Numbered from the stretch's first letter, positions 7,851-16,635 are shown. The stretch is DNA of 64,000 bases from Sphingopyxis microcysteis (GCF_012274265.1 NZ_JAANYY010000005.1:124001-188000), one strand, 5' to 3'. Notes: generated by a model not told the origin, from the sequence alone. Numbers and translations are program-made.

Positions 7851-9361
7851 TGGGCGCAGCCTCCCTCCCGACCCCACAGGGTTCGACGCCCGCGGGCTTT
7901 GCGGCCTTCCTGAGCACGATCGGCCAGACGCCGGCCGGTAGCGGCGAGGACGGCGGTTTCGAGCAGTTGCTGGCTGCCGTGCCAAAGGTCGATGGCGCCG
8001 CGGTCAAGGCCGCGCCTGCGGCGTCGGTTTTGCCTGCGCCGTCCAGAGCCGCGGCGGCACCGGCGATCCCCGCGATGACGGTGACGCCGGCAATGGCCGT
8101 GACGCCCATGATGACGGCGACGCCCGTGACGAGCGCAGCGTCGGAAATGCCGATGACGCCGGTGACGCCAGCGGTGGCTGCGGTTGTAGCGGCCGTCGTG
8201 GTTGCTCCGGCGACGGCTGGCGAAATCTCCGCCCCGGAAATTACCGCCGAAGCGCCGATGGCGATGACCAAGGATGCTGCGCCCACGACCGACGCCGACA
8301 CCGCCGCGGCATCGGCGGCGAAACTGCTGATCGCGTTGAACGGCAGCGCCGCCAAGCCCGAAACAAAACCACTCAAGGCGCTCAACACCGAAGCCCCGAC
8401 CGACGGCAAAGCGGTGGCGGAACCCGGCAGCGGTGTTGCCAAGCCTGCCGAAACGGCGGCGGCGCCCGAAACACTTGCCACGACGCCAGCCCCGGCACCC
8501 GCCGCGCTGTCCGTTGCGGCATCGCCTGCCGCTGCGGCGGTTGTCGCTGCGGTGGTGGTTGCAGCGCCGGGGGCTGCGGCCAGCCCGGGCAAGCCGGTGA
8601 AGGCGAGCGAGCCCGGCAAGCTTCCGGTCGCCGACATGGCACCGACCGCCGCGGCCGCCGCCACCGCTACCGTCACCGCTCCCGCCGCAGACAAGCCGCG
8701 CAGCGCCGAAGCCACGCGCGTGGCGCCCGAGATCGAAAGCGCGATCGCGGCGCCAGCGGCGAGCAAGCCGCGCGCAGCGCCGCAGGCGGGGCCCGCCGTT
8801 ATCGCTGGCGAAGCGGTCGCGGCCAAGCCCGCCGAAGCCGCACCGGCCATGACGGTCCAGTTCGCGCAGCCGACGACCGCGGGCGCCGCGCCGCTGACGA
8901 GCGCGAGCGCGCCGGTCACGATCGCCGAACGCGTGCTCGACCTCGCCAGCGATGGCGCATGGATCGACCAGCTCGCGCACGACATTGCGGCGACCAAGTC
9001 GGACAGCGGCGACATCAGCTTTCGCCTGATGCCGCGGCACCTCGGCCGCCTCGACGTCGCGATGCTCGTGGGTGACGAGGGCGTGGCGCTGAAGCTCGAC
9101 ACCCAGCATGAAGCGACCGCGACCATCGTCACCGCGGCGCAGGGCCGTCTGGTCGAAGACCTGCGCCAGCAGGGCGTCCGCGTGACCGGCAGCGAAGTGA
9201 CCTGCACCCCCGGCGACACGGGGCGCCAGATGCAGGGCCAGTCGCAGGGTCAGGGCCGCGGCGCCGCACAGGACGTCAGCCATCTGATCGAAACCGTTAC
9301 CGAACGCGTGAAGGCGCGTGATCCCGAAGAGGCCGCCGACCGCCGCGGCCGCTTTGCCTGA
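7847..9361 (+). CDS. fliK: Flagellar hook-length control protein FliK
   Basis: FliK is a secreted molecular ruler that switches export from hook to filament substrates. The protein has 504 aa. A long Ala/Pro/Thr-rich, low-complexity N-terminal region includes repeated MTPVTP/MTVTPAM-type runs and two VVAAVVVA segments. It is followed by the conserved C-terminal switch domain at about residues 380-455 (ISFRLMPRHLGRLDVAMLV, LVEDLRQQGVRV). The tail is Gln/Gly-rich. ATG 7847 overlaps the fliJ stop; the in-frame extension upstream runs inside fliJ. Confidence 0.9.
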   Translation: MMGAASLPTPQGSTPAGFAAFLSTIGQTPAGSGEDGGFEQLLAAVPKVDGAAVKAAPAASVLPAPSRAAAAPAIPAMTVTPAMAVTPMMTATPVTSAASEMPMTPVTPAVAAVVAAVVVAPATAGEISAPEITAEAPMAMTKDAAPTTDADTAAASAAKLLIALNGSAAKPETKPLKALNTEAPTDGKAVAEPGSGVAKPAETAAAPETLATTPAPAPAALSVAASPAAAAVVAAVVVAAPGAAASPGKPVKASEPGKLPVADMAPTAAAAATATVTAPAADKPRSAEATRVAPEIESAIAAPAASKPRAAPQAGPAVIAGEAVAAKPAEAAPAMTVQFAQPTTAGAAPLTSASAPVTIAERVLDLASDGAWIDQLAHDIAATKSDSGDISFRLMPRHLGRLDVAMLVGDEGVALKLDTQHEATATIVTAAQGRLVEDLRQQGVRVTGSEVTCTPGDTGRQMQGQSQGQGRGAAQDVSHLIETVTERVKARDPEEAADRRGRFA

Positions 9362-9378
9362 CCACAAAGGGTAGAAGC

Positions 9379-9984
9379 ATGAGCAAGGAAAAAGACGAAG
9401 CCGCGCCCAAGAAGAAGGGCAAGTTCAAGAAGCTGCTGTTCATCGGCGTCAGCGCCGTGGCACTGATCGGCGCCGGGGCGGGCGCGGGCATCTACTTCGG
9501 CGCGCTGTCGGCGCACGAGGCGAAGCCCGAGGATAATTATCCCAAGCTGGTCGTGCGCAGCGAGGGCGAAGAGCCCGCCGCCGCCGAGGGCGAAGACAAG
9601 GAAGCCGCACCGAAGGTCGGCACCGTGTCGGTGCCCAACGACCGGTTCAAGGTCGACCCGCGCAAATATGAAGTCACTTATTTTGCGATCCCCGATGCCT
9701 TCACGACCAACCTCGCCGACGGTTCGGGCTTTTTGCAGGCGGGTATCAGCCTTTCGACCTTTTACGACGGCAAGGTTATCAATAATATCAAACGCCAGGC
9801 CGTGCCGATCCGCTCGGTCGTGCTTATGGTCCTGTCCGAACAGGATCCGGCGTTGCTCTCGACATCGCAGGGGAAACAACGGCTGCAGCGGCAATTGACC
9901 GCTGCGATCAACGACGTGCTGCGCGAGAAAGAGGGTTTTGGTGGTATCGACAATGTCTATTTCACGAGCCTGGTGATCCAGTGA
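9379..9984 (+). CDS. fliL: Flagellar basal-body protein FliL
   Basis: FliL is a single-pass inner-membrane protein that forms a ring around the stator units. The 201-aa sequence has a Lys-rich cytoplasmic start, one membrane helix at about residues 15-37, an acidic linker, and a periplasmic stomatin-like domain ending in FTSLVIQ, which is typical for the family. It overlaps the GTG start of fliM by 4 bases. Confidence 0.92.
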   Translation: MSKEKDEAAPKKKGKFKKLLFIGVSAVALIGAGAGAGIYFGALSAHEAKPEDNYPKLVVRSEGEEPAAAEGEDKEAAPKVGTVSVPNDRFKVDPRKYEVTYFAIPDAFTTNLADGSGFLQAGISLSTFYDGKVINNIKRQAVPIRSVVLMVLSEQDPALLSTSQGKQRLQRQLTAAINDVLREKEGFGGIDNVYFTSLVIQ

Positions 9985-10913
9985 GCGTGCGCGAAAAATC
10001 CGTCAAAGCCGTAAAGCCGCCCGCCGCCCCGACCACCGAGGCGGCTGACGCCAAGGCGTCGTTGCTGCTGCGCAAGGCTGCGGACAGCTATGCCTTTCCG
10101 GCGCTCGACAGCGTCGCGGTCCAATTCGCCCGCTCGCTCCGCGACCTGATCCGCGCGCTCGGCGTGCCATCGGTGCAGGTCGAACGCGCCAGCGCCGAAA
10201 CGATGAGCTTCGCGGACTGGACCGCGGCGAGCGCCCCCGCGATCTTCTGGCGCTACCACGCGCCGCCGCTCAAGGGGCCGATATTGCTCGGCGCGCCGCG
10301 GCCCTTGCTGCTCCAGCTCGTCGACATCTTTTACGGTGGCAAGGGCAGCCTTGCCAGCGAGCGCGAAGAATTGACCGATGCGGAAGACCGCTTTGCCGCG
10401 CGGCTGGGCCGCGACATGGGGCTGCAACTCGCGGCCGCATGGGGCGACAAGCTGACCCTCGAGCCCGAGCTCGATTGCGTGACCGGCGACCCCGCCAAGC
10501 TTGCCGCGGTACGCGCCGACGACGAACTGTTCGTCCAGCGCTTCATCCTGCGCGGGGCGCCGCTCGAGGGGCGGACGATCGCCTGCGCCTATCCGCTCGC
10601 CGCGTTGCGCGGAATTGCCGGGGCCGAACCGGTCGCCGAAATCCCGGGCAACGCCGACCCGGTCTGGGCGAGCGCGCTGCACAAGACGCTGCGCGAGGTG
10701 CGCCTGCCCGTCCGCTCGGTTCTGGCGCGCCCCGAAATCAGCCTGGTGAAACTGCTGGCGCTCGAGGTCGGTGACATCATCCCGATCGGAATGCCGCGCC
10801 ACGTCCCGATAACCGTCGCCGGGCGCAGCTTTGCCCTCGGCAGTATCGGCGAAGCGAATGGCAACGCCGCCATCATGATCGAACAAATCGAAAAAGGACC
10901 GAACCATGACTGA
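9981..10913 (+). CDS. fliM: Flagellar motor switch protein FliM lacking the CheY-binding N-terminus
   Basis: FliM links FliG to FliN in the C-ring and normally carries the CheY-P docking peptide at its N-terminus. The 310-aa sequence has the middle domain (FYGGKGSL, LTDAEDRFAARLGRDM) and a C-terminal SPOA domain (VGDIIPIGMPRHVPITVAGRSFALG). However, the expected LSQDEIDALL motif is missing: residues 1-27 are a Lys/Ala/Pro-rich stretch. The start is GTG inside the fliL stop (GTGA). Position before fliN and the SPOA domain make FliM secure, but how direction is switched is unclear. Confidence 0.9.
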   Translation: MSVREKSVKAVKPPAAPTTEAADAKASLLLRKAADSYAFPALDSVAVQFARSLRDLIRALGVPSVQVERASAETMSFADWTAASAPAIFWRYHAPPLKGPILLGAPRPLLLQLVDIFYGGKGSLASEREELTDAEDRFAARLGRDMGLQLAAAWGDKLTLEPELDCVTGDPAKLAAVRADDELFVQRFILRGAPLEGRTIACAYPLAALRGIAGAEPVAEIPGNADPVWASALHKTLREVRLPVRSVLARPEISLVKLLALEVGDIIPIGMPRHVPITVAGRSFALGSIGEANGNAAIMIEQIEKGPNHD

Positions 10914-11244
10914 TCTGAGCGACGCGCCGACGGCGCCGCGCACCGAGCGCCGCGACAGCAAGAATATCGCTGCGGCGCCCAATTTCGACCTGCTCGCCGG
11001 GGTGTCGCTGCGCGTGTCGGTCGAGGTCGGATCGACCTCGATGACCCTCGCCGAGCTGCTCGCGATCGACGAGGGCAGCGTGATCGAACTCGACCGCGCC
11101 GCGACCGACCTGCTCGACATCTACGCCAACGGCACGCTGATCGCGAAGGGCGAGATCGTCAGCGTCGATGGTCGTTACGGCATTCAGGTCGCCGAAGTCG
11201 TCGCGCCCGCGCGCGGCCTCGAAGGCTTTGAACGGAGAGCCTGA
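10906..11244 (+). CDS. fliN: Flagellar motor switch protein FliN
   Basis: FliN (112 aa) forms the bottom of the C-ring and docks FliH. It has a short disordered N-terminus and one SPOA domain (VEVGSTSMTLAELLAIDEGS, DIYANGTLIAKGEIV). It overlaps fliM by 8 bases, and its stop overlaps the fliO start (TGATG). Confidence 0.94.
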   Translation: MTDLSDAPTAPRTERRDSKNIAAAPNFDLLAGVSLRVSVEVGSTSMTLAELLAIDEGSVIELDRAATDLLDIYANGTLIAKGEIVSVDGRYGIQVAEVVAPARGLEGFERRA

Positions 11245-11522
11245 TGTTCGAATATATCCTCCGCCTGCTCATCCTGCTGCCGCTGATCGGCGGCATGGCG
11301 TGGGGCAGCCTGTGGTTGTGGAAGCGCGTCCAGATGGGCGTGCCGCTGGTCGGCGGCGCGGCGAAAGCACGCGCGGTCGAGATGGTCGACGTCCTGCCGC
11401 TGGGCCCGGGATCGAAGCTGGCGGTGGTCGAATTTGCCGGTCAGCGGATCCTGGTCGCGGTGTCGCGTAACGGCATCACCCGCATCGCCGACGACGCGCA
11501 GGGGGATTTCCATGTCGATTGA
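11244..11522 (+). CDS. fliO: Flagellar biosynthesis protein FliO
   Basis: FliO is a small membrane scaffold that helps assemble the FliP pore of the export gate. The 92-aa protein has an N-terminal membrane helix (about residues 4-22) and a small cytoplasmic domain (VDVLPLGPGSKLAVVEFAGQ, ILVAVSRNGITRIA), the usual FliO pattern. Its 3' end overlaps the probable fliP start at 11512. Confidence 0.88.
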   Translation: MFEYILRLLILLPLIGGMAWGSLWLWKRVQMGVPLVGGAAKARAVEMVDVLPLGPGSKLAVVEFAGQRILVAVSRNGITRIADDAQGDFHVD

Positions 11523-12399
11523 GGCAACGCCACCCTCACAACCCGTTCGTGCTGAGCTTGTCGAAGCACCGTTCTTCTTTCATTCAACGCTGAAAGAAAG
11601 AACAGCCCTTCGACAAGCTCAGGGCAAACGGACTTTGTTCAATGCATACTGGGTGCGGGGCGCGGCTGTTCTGGGCGGCCTCGCGCTGCTGGTCGCCGCG
11701 CCCGCCGCTTATGCGCAGGCTGCCGACGGGCTCAGCCGCGCGGTGAACGACATTGGCGGCGACGGCCGCCCGCTGTCGCTGTCGTTGCAGATCCTGGTGC
11801 TGATGAGCCTGCTGACGGTGCTGCCGTCGCTGCTGCTGATGATGACCAGCTTCACCCGCATCATCATCGTCCTGTCGATCCTTCGCCACGCGCTCGGCCT
11901 GCAACAGACGCCGCCGAACCAGGTGCTGGTCGGTTTGAGCCTGTTCCTGTCGCTGTTCGTGATGCAGCCGGTGATCAGCGAAGTGAACCGCGTCGCGATC
12001 GAACCCTATGGCCAGGAACAGATCGATATCGGCGAAGCCGTATCGCGTTCCGGGGTCGCCCTCCATGGCTTCATGATGGCACAGACGCGCAAGTCCGACC
12101 TGATGATGTTCGCCAAGATCGCCAAGGCACCGGCCTATGCCAGCCCCAAGGACGTCCCATTCTCGATCCTGCTCCCGGCCTTTGTCACCAGCGAGCTCAA
12201 GACCGCGTTCCAGATCGGCTTCCTGATCTTCCTGCCCTTCCTCGTCATCGACCTGATCGTGGCGTCGGCGCTGATGTCGCTCGGCATGATGATGCTGTCG
12301 CCAACGATCATCTCGATGCCGTTCAAGCTGCTGCTCTTCGTGCTCGTCGACGGCTGGGCGCTGACGATGGGTTCGCTCGCCGCCTCGTTCGGGACCTAA
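11512..12399 (+). CDS. fliP: Flagellar export gate protein FliP with an N-terminal extension encoded by a palindromic repeat
   Basis: FliP forms the pentameric core of the export gate with FliQ and FliR. From about residue 70 the sequence is a standard FliP (LSLQILVLMSLLTVLPS, MMTSFTRIIIVLSILRHALG, LPFLVIDLIVASALMSLGMMM in parts). A cleavable signal peptide lies at about residues 48-68 (ends AAPAAYA). ATG 11512 is used because GGGGGA lies upstream and it overlaps the fliO stop. With this start, residues 11-40 are encoded by a palindromic repeat (11543-11631), leaving an unusually long segment before the signal peptide. A GTG at 11653 would give a normal signal peptide but has no visible ribosome binding site. 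Confidence 0.88.
   Translation: MSIEATPPSQPVRAELVEAPFFFHSTLKERTALRQAQGKRTLFNAYWVRGAAVLGGLALLVAAPAAYAQAADGLSRAVNDIGGDGRPLSLSLQILVLMSLLTVLPSLLLMMTSFTRIIIVLSILRHALGLQQTPPNQVLVGLSLFLSLFVMQPVISEVNRVAIEPYGQEQIDIGEAVSRSGVALHGFMMAQTRKSDLMMFAKIAKAPAYASPKDVPFSILLPAFVTSELKTAFQIGFLIFLPFLVIDLIVASALMSLGMMMLSPTIISMPFKLLLFVLVDGWALTMGSLAASFGT
11543..11631. repeat. Imperfect palindromic repeat at the start of fliP
   Basis: The left arm (CCGTTCGTGCTGAGCTTGTC...) and right arm (...GACAAGCTCAGGGCAAACGG) are imperfect reverse complements of about 40 bases each. The inner parts pair as GTTCTT-CTTTCA with TGAAAGAAAGAAC. It matches the palindromic repeats often translated as VRAELVEA/LRQAQGKR-type peptides in sphingomonad ORFs. 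It lies inside the fliO-fliP junction and keeps the fliP frame open. Confidence 0.85.
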
Positions 12400-12402
12400 G
12401 CC

Positions 12403-12672
12403 GTGGAAACCGACTATTTCATCGGTATGGCGCAGCAATCCTTGTGGATCCTCGCGCTCGCCTCGGCGCCGTTGCTGCTCCCGGTGCTCGTCATCGGGGT
12501 GCTGCTCGGCATGGTGCAGGCGGCAACGTCGATCAACGAACAGACGCTGACCTTTGTACCGAAACTGATCGTCGCGGCGATCTGCCTTGCGATTTTCGGC
12601 GGCAGCATCCTCGTGCTGCTCACCGATTTCACCCGCGACATTTTCGCGCAGATCCCCGCGGTGGTGCGGTGA
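12403..12672 (+). CDS. fliQ: Flagellar export gate protein FliQ
   Basis: FliQ (89 aa) wraps around the FliP/FliR core of the export gate. It shows the usual two membrane helices (about residues 15-40 and 52-75) and the conserved stretch GMVQAATSINEQTLTFVPK. The start is GTG 3 bases after the fliP stop. A palindromic repeat separates it from fliR. Confidence 0.95.
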   Translation: METDYFIGMAQQSLWILALASAPLLLPVLVIGVLLGMVQAATSINEQTLTFVPKLIVAAICLAIFGGSILVLLTDFTRDIFAQIPAVVR

Positions 12673-12696
12673 AGTCCGCTAGCCAAGCTTGTTTTT

Positions 12697-12772
12697 GTCA
12701 TCCCGGCGAAGGCCGGGATCTCGCCGATGCGTCGGGTCGCGACGGTGAGATCCCGGCCTTCGCCGGGATGAC
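12697..12772. repeat. Palindromic repeat, 26-bp perfect arms, between fliQ and fliR
   Basis: Bases 12697-12722 (core CCCGGCGAAGGCCGGGATC) and 12747-12772 are exact reverse complements around a 24-base loop. Nearly the same element occurs at 54616-54691. Here it sits inside the flagellar operon, so transcription must read through it. Confidence 0.88.
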
Positions 12773-12805
12773 GAATGCTGTGGACAGCTGAGTCCGCGCA
12801 CGTCG

Positions 12806-13585
12806 ATGAACCCCGCCGACATCCCGAATATCGAGGCGATGCTCCAGCTGTGGATGCTGGGGATGATCCGCCCCGGCGCCGCGTTCATCGCCGCGCCGGT
12901 GTTCGGGGCGACCAGCGTGCCGATCCAGCTGCGGCTGGTGATCGCGTTGGCGGTCGGCGTTCCCGCGGTCGCCGCATCGGGGATGGCGCTGCCCCCCGAA
13001 GGCATCGTGTCGGTCCCCGGCCTGCTGTTCATCATCGGCGAAGTCGTGATCGGACTCGGCATCGGCTTTGTCCTGCAGATGGGGCTCGCCGCCGCGCTGC
13101 TCGCCGGTGAAGCGATCAGCAACGCCATGGGGCTGGGTTTTGCATCGATGGTCGATCCCTTAAGCGGTGCGTCGAGCTCGGCGATCGGCCAGTTCCTGTC
13201 GATGATGGCCACGGCCCTGTTCCTGGCCGCCGACGGCCATCTGGTGCTGATCGGCATCATCGTCGACAGCTATGTCGCGCTGCCCCCCGGCAATGCATTC
13301 CCCTCGTTCGAGGCGATCGGCGGGATATTGCGGTTCGGCAGCCTGATGTTTGCCGCGGCGCTGACGATCGCGATGCCGGTCGGCTTTGTCCTGATCCTGG
13401 TGCAGATCATCATGGGCGTCATCGGCCGCTCGGCGCCCGCGCTCAACCTGTTCGCGGTCGGCATTCCCGCGACCCTGCTCGCCGGGATCGTCCTGCTGGG
13501 CGTCGCCACCCCGGCGATGGCTGAAGCGATCGCCCGCATTTTGTCCGACGCGCTCGACGGCGCGCGGATGTTCGCGGGGTTGTAA
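12806..13585 (+). CDS. fliR: Flagellar export gate protein FliR
   Basis: FliR (259 aa) completes the FliPQR export gate. It is strongly hydrophobic, with about six membrane segments and the family stretches RPGAAFIAAPVFG, MGLGFASMVDP and APALNLFAVGIPATLLAGI. It sits between fliQ and flhB, as in most flagellar operons, but 133 bases after fliQ because of the intervening palindromic repeat. Confidence 0.93.
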   Translation: MNPADIPNIEAMLQLWMLGMIRPGAAFIAAPVFGATSVPIQLRLVIALAVGVPAVAASGMALPPEGIVSVPGLLFIIGEVVIGLGIGFVLQMGLAAALLAGEAISNAMGLGFASMVDPLSGASSSAIGQFLSMMATALFLAADGHLVLIGIIVDSYVALPPGNAFPSFEAIGGILRFGSLMFAAALTIAMPVGFVLILVQIIMGVIGRSAPALNLFAVGIPATLLAGIVLLGVATPAMAEAIARILSDALDGARMFAGL

Positions 13586-13588
13586 GCC

Positions 13589-14728
13589 GTGGCGAGCAAA
13601 CCCGAACAGGACCAGAAAACCGAACAGCCGACGCCCAAGAAGCTGGCCGATTCGGCGCGCGAGGGCGATGTGCTGATGTCGCGCGAGCTGGCGACCGCAC
13701 TGATGATGCTCGCCGCCGCCGGATGGATCGTCGCGGCGGGCGGCTGGTTCGTCCAATCGGCGAGCGACCTTGTCCGCCGCGGGCTGACGCTGACCGCCGC
13801 CGACGTCAGCGACTTTTCGCCCGCCGAGGCACTGATGCGCAACGGGGTCGAAATCCTGCTCCCGCTCGCCAGCCTGTTCGCGCTCGCGCTGGGCGCCGCG
13901 GTGGCGGGGCCGGCGCTGCTCGGCTCGTTCGGGTGGCGCAGCAAGGCGCTGGCGTTCAAGGGCAACCGGATGAACCCGATGGCCGGGTTCAAACGCATGT
14001 TCGGGCTGCAAGGCGCGACCGAGCTCGGCAAGGCGCTGGCCAAGGTCCTGCTGCTGGGCACCATCGGTTACTGGCTGGTCGACGGCAGTTTGCCCGCGAT
14101 CATGACGATGGCGCAGGCCGATCTGCTCGGCGCGATCGGGCAGGCCGGTAAGGCGATCGGCCATGCCATGCTGGTGCTGGCCGGCGGGCTGGTCGTCATC
14201 GCGCTGATCGACGTCCCGGCGCAATGGTTCCAGCGCAACAAGCGGCTGATGATGAGCAAGCAGGAAGTGAAGGAAGAGATGCGCCAGTCCGACGGCGCCC
14301 CCGAACTCAAGCAGGCGCAGCGCCAGCGCGCGCACGAGATGCTGAGCGGTTCGGCGCGCAAGGCGGTGTCCGAAGCGACGGTCGTGCTGACCAACCCGAC
14401 CCATTTTTCGATCGCGCTGCGCTATCGTCCCGGCATCGACGCCGCCCCGGTGGTGGTCGCGCGCGGGCGGGGCGATGTCGCGCTGGCGATCCGCGAACTG
14501 GCGCGCGGCGCCAATGTCCCGCTGCTCGAATATCCGGCGCTGACCCGCGCGATCTATTTTACCGCGCGCGCGGGGCGCGTGATTCCCGACGAATTGTTCG
14601 TCGCGGTTGCGACCGTGCTCGCCTTTGTCTTCCAGCTCGAACGCATGGTCGCCGAAGGTCATGCGCAGCCGGTGGTTGACGTGCCGCCGACGCATCGCTT
14701 CGACCCCGACGGTCGCCGCCAGGCTTAA
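13589..14728 (+). CDS. flhB: Flagellar export switch protein FlhB
   Basis: FlhB controls the export-specificity switch together with FliK. The 379-aa protein begins with the family signature EQPTPKKLADSAREGDVLMSRELA (seen in parts), has four membrane helices, and carries the autocleavage motif NPTH with Asn at about residue 269. The start is GTG, 3 bases after the fliR stop. The fliD promoter overlaps its last codons. Confidence 0.95.
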   Translation: MASKPEQDQKTEQPTPKKLADSAREGDVLMSRELATALMMLAAAGWIVAAGGWFVQSASDLVRRGLTLTAADVSDFSPAEALMRNGVEILLPLASLFALALGAAVAGPALLGSFGWRSKALAFKGNRMNPMAGFKRMFGLQGATELGKALAKVLLLGTIGYWLVDGSLPAIMTMAQADLLGAIGQAGKAIGHAMLVLAGGLVVIALIDVPAQWFQRNKRLMMSKQEVKEEMRQSDGAPELKQAQRQRAHEMLSGSARKAVSEATVVLTNPTHFSIALRYRPGIDAAPVVVARGRGDVALAIRELARGANVPLLEYPALTRAIYFTARAGRVIPDELFVAVATVLAFVFQLERMVAEGHAQPVVDVPPTHRFDPDGRRQA

Positions 14729-14751
14729 AATCGCCGCCGCGCCGCCGTTAA
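14726..14751 (+). promoter_or_regulatory. Sigma-28-type promoter of fliDS
   Basis: TAAA, 14 bases, GCCGTTAA, starting at the flhB stop codon and ending 22 bases before fliD. It has the same half-sites and the same spacer as the fliC and flgM boxes. The filament cap and its chaperone are usual FliA targets. Confidence 0.6.
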
Positions 14752-14773
14752 CAGGTGCGAAGGATATTTCGCG

Positions 14774-16141
14774 ATGGTCAGTTCAATTGCAAACAGCCTC
14801 GGCTTTGGATCGGGCATCGACACCAAACAGCTCGTCACCGACCTGTCGAACGCGTCGCGCGATCCCAAGATCAAGCATATGGCGACGCTGACGCAGGCGA
14901 ACCAGACGCGGATCAGCGCGCTGGCAAAGGCGCGATCCGATCTCGACGGCTTTGCCGACTCGCTCAGTCAGATGGTCAGCGACGGCACCTTGCGCAGCAC
15001 GCCGACGGTGTCGGACGAAAGCGTGCTCGGCGCGACCAGCCGCGCGGGGCTGTCCGCCGACAGTTTTGCCGCCACGGTGGTGGTCAACCAGCTTGCCCGG
15101 GCGCAAACAAATTATTCGGGCGTCGTCGCCGACCGCACCGCCGCGATCGGCACGGGCACGATGACGCTGTCGGTCGGCGGGGTCGCCAAAACGATCACGA
15201 TCGACGCCGCGAACAACAGCCTCGACGGACTGGCCAACGCAATCAACGCAAGCGGCGCCGGGGTCACCGCGTCGATCATCGCCGACGACGGCGGTCACCG
15301 CCTGATCCTGAAAGGCCCGACGGGCGCGGCAAGCGCCTTTACGCTGACCGCCGACGCCGGCGCCGACCCGGGGCTGAGCGCCTTTGGCACGGGCAGCATG
15401 ACTTTGGGCCAGAGCGCCGCCAATGCCGAATTCACCATCGACGGCGTCGCCTTCAGCCGCGCGAACAACATCATCGACGACGTCGTCCCGGGCATGTCGC
15501 TGACGCTGAAAAAGGCGGCACCGGGCCAGCCGGTGGACATCGGCGCCAGCCGCCCGCTGAACATGATCAAGCAGACCGTCGGCGACTTTGTCGCGGTGTA
15601 CAACCAGCTGAAGCAAAGCATGGTGGCGGCGTCGAAGCTGCCCGGTGCGACAAGCTCGCTGCGCGAACTCGAACGCGAACTCGGCGGGCTGCTGCACAAG
15701 GTGATCTCGAGCCACGGCAGCATCAACAAGCTGTCCGATATTGGCATCTCGACGACCAAGGAAGGGCTGCTTTCGATCGATAACAGCAAGCTCGACAAGG
15801 TTCTGGCCGCCGATGCCGGAGCGGTCGAAGCCTTGTTCAACCCGCGCCGCGACGCGACCCACACCGAATTCAGCGATCCCGGCATCGCCTTTGCGCTGGA
15901 CGCCATTCGCGACAAGGCGGTCGGCGCCAATGGCACCATGGACCGCGTATCGAAGTCGCTTCAGGCGCAGAAGGAAACGCTGGCCGACCGGCTCGAGGCG
16001 ATCGAGGAACGCGAAGACGCCTATCGCGCCCGGCTGGAGAAACAATATGGCGCGCTCGACGCCAAGCTTGCGGCGTTCAAGGCGACGCAGACCTATCTCG
16101 AACAACAGATCAAGCTCTGGTCCAACCAGGGTAATGATTAG
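14774..16141 (+). CDS. fliD: Flagellar filament cap protein FliD
   Basis: FliD (HAP2) caps the growing filament and folds flagellin into it. The 455-aa protein starts like the family (IANSLGFGSGIDTKQLVTDL). It has the flagellin-IN middle motif (GVAKTITIDAANNSLDGLANAIN in parts) and a C-terminal coiled coil with LEKQYGALDAKLAAFKATQT. A GAAGGA ribosome site precedes ATG 14774. Confidence 0.94.
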   Translation: MVSSIANSLGFGSGIDTKQLVTDLSNASRDPKIKHMATLTQANQTRISALAKARSDLDGFADSLSQMVSDGTLRSTPTVSDESVLGATSRAGLSADSFAATVVVNQLARAQTNYSGVVADRTAAIGTGTMTLSVGGVAKTITIDAANNSLDGLANAINASGAGVTASIIADDGGHRLILKGPTGAASAFTLTADAGADPGLSAFGTGSMTLGQSAANAEFTIDGVAFSRANNIIDDVVPGMSLTLKKAAPGQPVDIGASRPLNMIKQTVGDFVAVYNQLKQSMVAASKLPGATSSLRELERELGGLLHKVISSHGSINKLSDIGISTTKEGLLSIDNSKLDKVLAADAGAVEALFNPRRDATHTEFSDPGIAFALDAIRDKAVGANGTMDRVSKSLQAQKETLADRLEAIEEREDAYRARLEKQYGALDAKLAAFKATQTYLEQQIKLWSNQGND

Positions 16142-16152
16142 GGACATCGAAC

Positions 16153-16542
16153 GTGACGGCAACCGCCTCGACCGTCCGGGCGACCGGACTCTATCGCCGC
16201 TTGCAGCATGAAAGCCGCGCCGCCGCCGCCGATCCGATCGAGCTGGTGACGATGCTCTATGACGAGCTGGAAACCGCGATCGGCGTGCTCGGATCGATGG
16301 TGCGACAGGGTCAGCGCATTTCGGCGACCGAGCCCGCGCACCGCGCGCGCACGATCCTGATCGGGCTCGACGCCGGGCTCGACCGCGAAGCCGGCGGCGA
16401 TGTCGCGGAATCGCTGTCGCGCGTCTATCGCAGCATGCGCCGCAAACTCGACGAGTCGGTGGCCCAGAATGACGGCGAGGCGCTGGCCGAGCTGCTCGAC
16501 GGCGTGCTGACGGTCAGCGCCGCGTGGCGCCAGCTGCGCTGA
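16153..16542 (+). CDS. fliS: Flagellin export chaperone FliS
   Basis: FliS (129 aa) binds flagellin in the cytosol and stops premature polymerisation. It has the helical-bundle pattern and the family element ELVTMLYDELETAIG. GTG at 16153 is the first usable start, 11 bases after fliD. Two hairpins follow, so fliDS ends the rightward block. Confidence 0.88.
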   Translation: MTATASTVRATGLYRRLQHESRAAAADPIELVTMLYDELETAIGVLGSMVRQGQRISATEPAHRARTILIGLDAGLDREAGGDVAESLSRVYRSMRRKLDESVAQNDGEALAELLDGVLTVSAAWRQLR

Positions 16543-16573
16543 ACCCACCGCGCTCACGCACCTTCGAAACAGG

Positions 16574-16610
16574 ATCGGCCCGCTCCCCGGGGTTGGGGGA
16601 GCGGGCCGAT
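16574..16610. terminator. Hairpin after fliS
   Basis: ATCGGCCCGCTCCC (16574-16587) pairs perfectly with GGGAGCGGGCCGAT (16597-16610) over a 9-base loop. It lies between the converging fliS and the sigma-54 activator gene. Only a short GTTT follows, so it may act as a rho-independent terminator of modest strength. Confidence 0.65.
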
Positions 16611-16635
16611 GCCGTTTCAAAAGATCCCGCTGGGT

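Noticed and set aside
7460..9367. Long minus-strand open frame antisense to fliJ-fliK
   Set aside because: It consists of Arg/Gly/His-rich low-complexity shadow sequence of the Ala/Pro-rich fliK gene; there is no start signal or domain.
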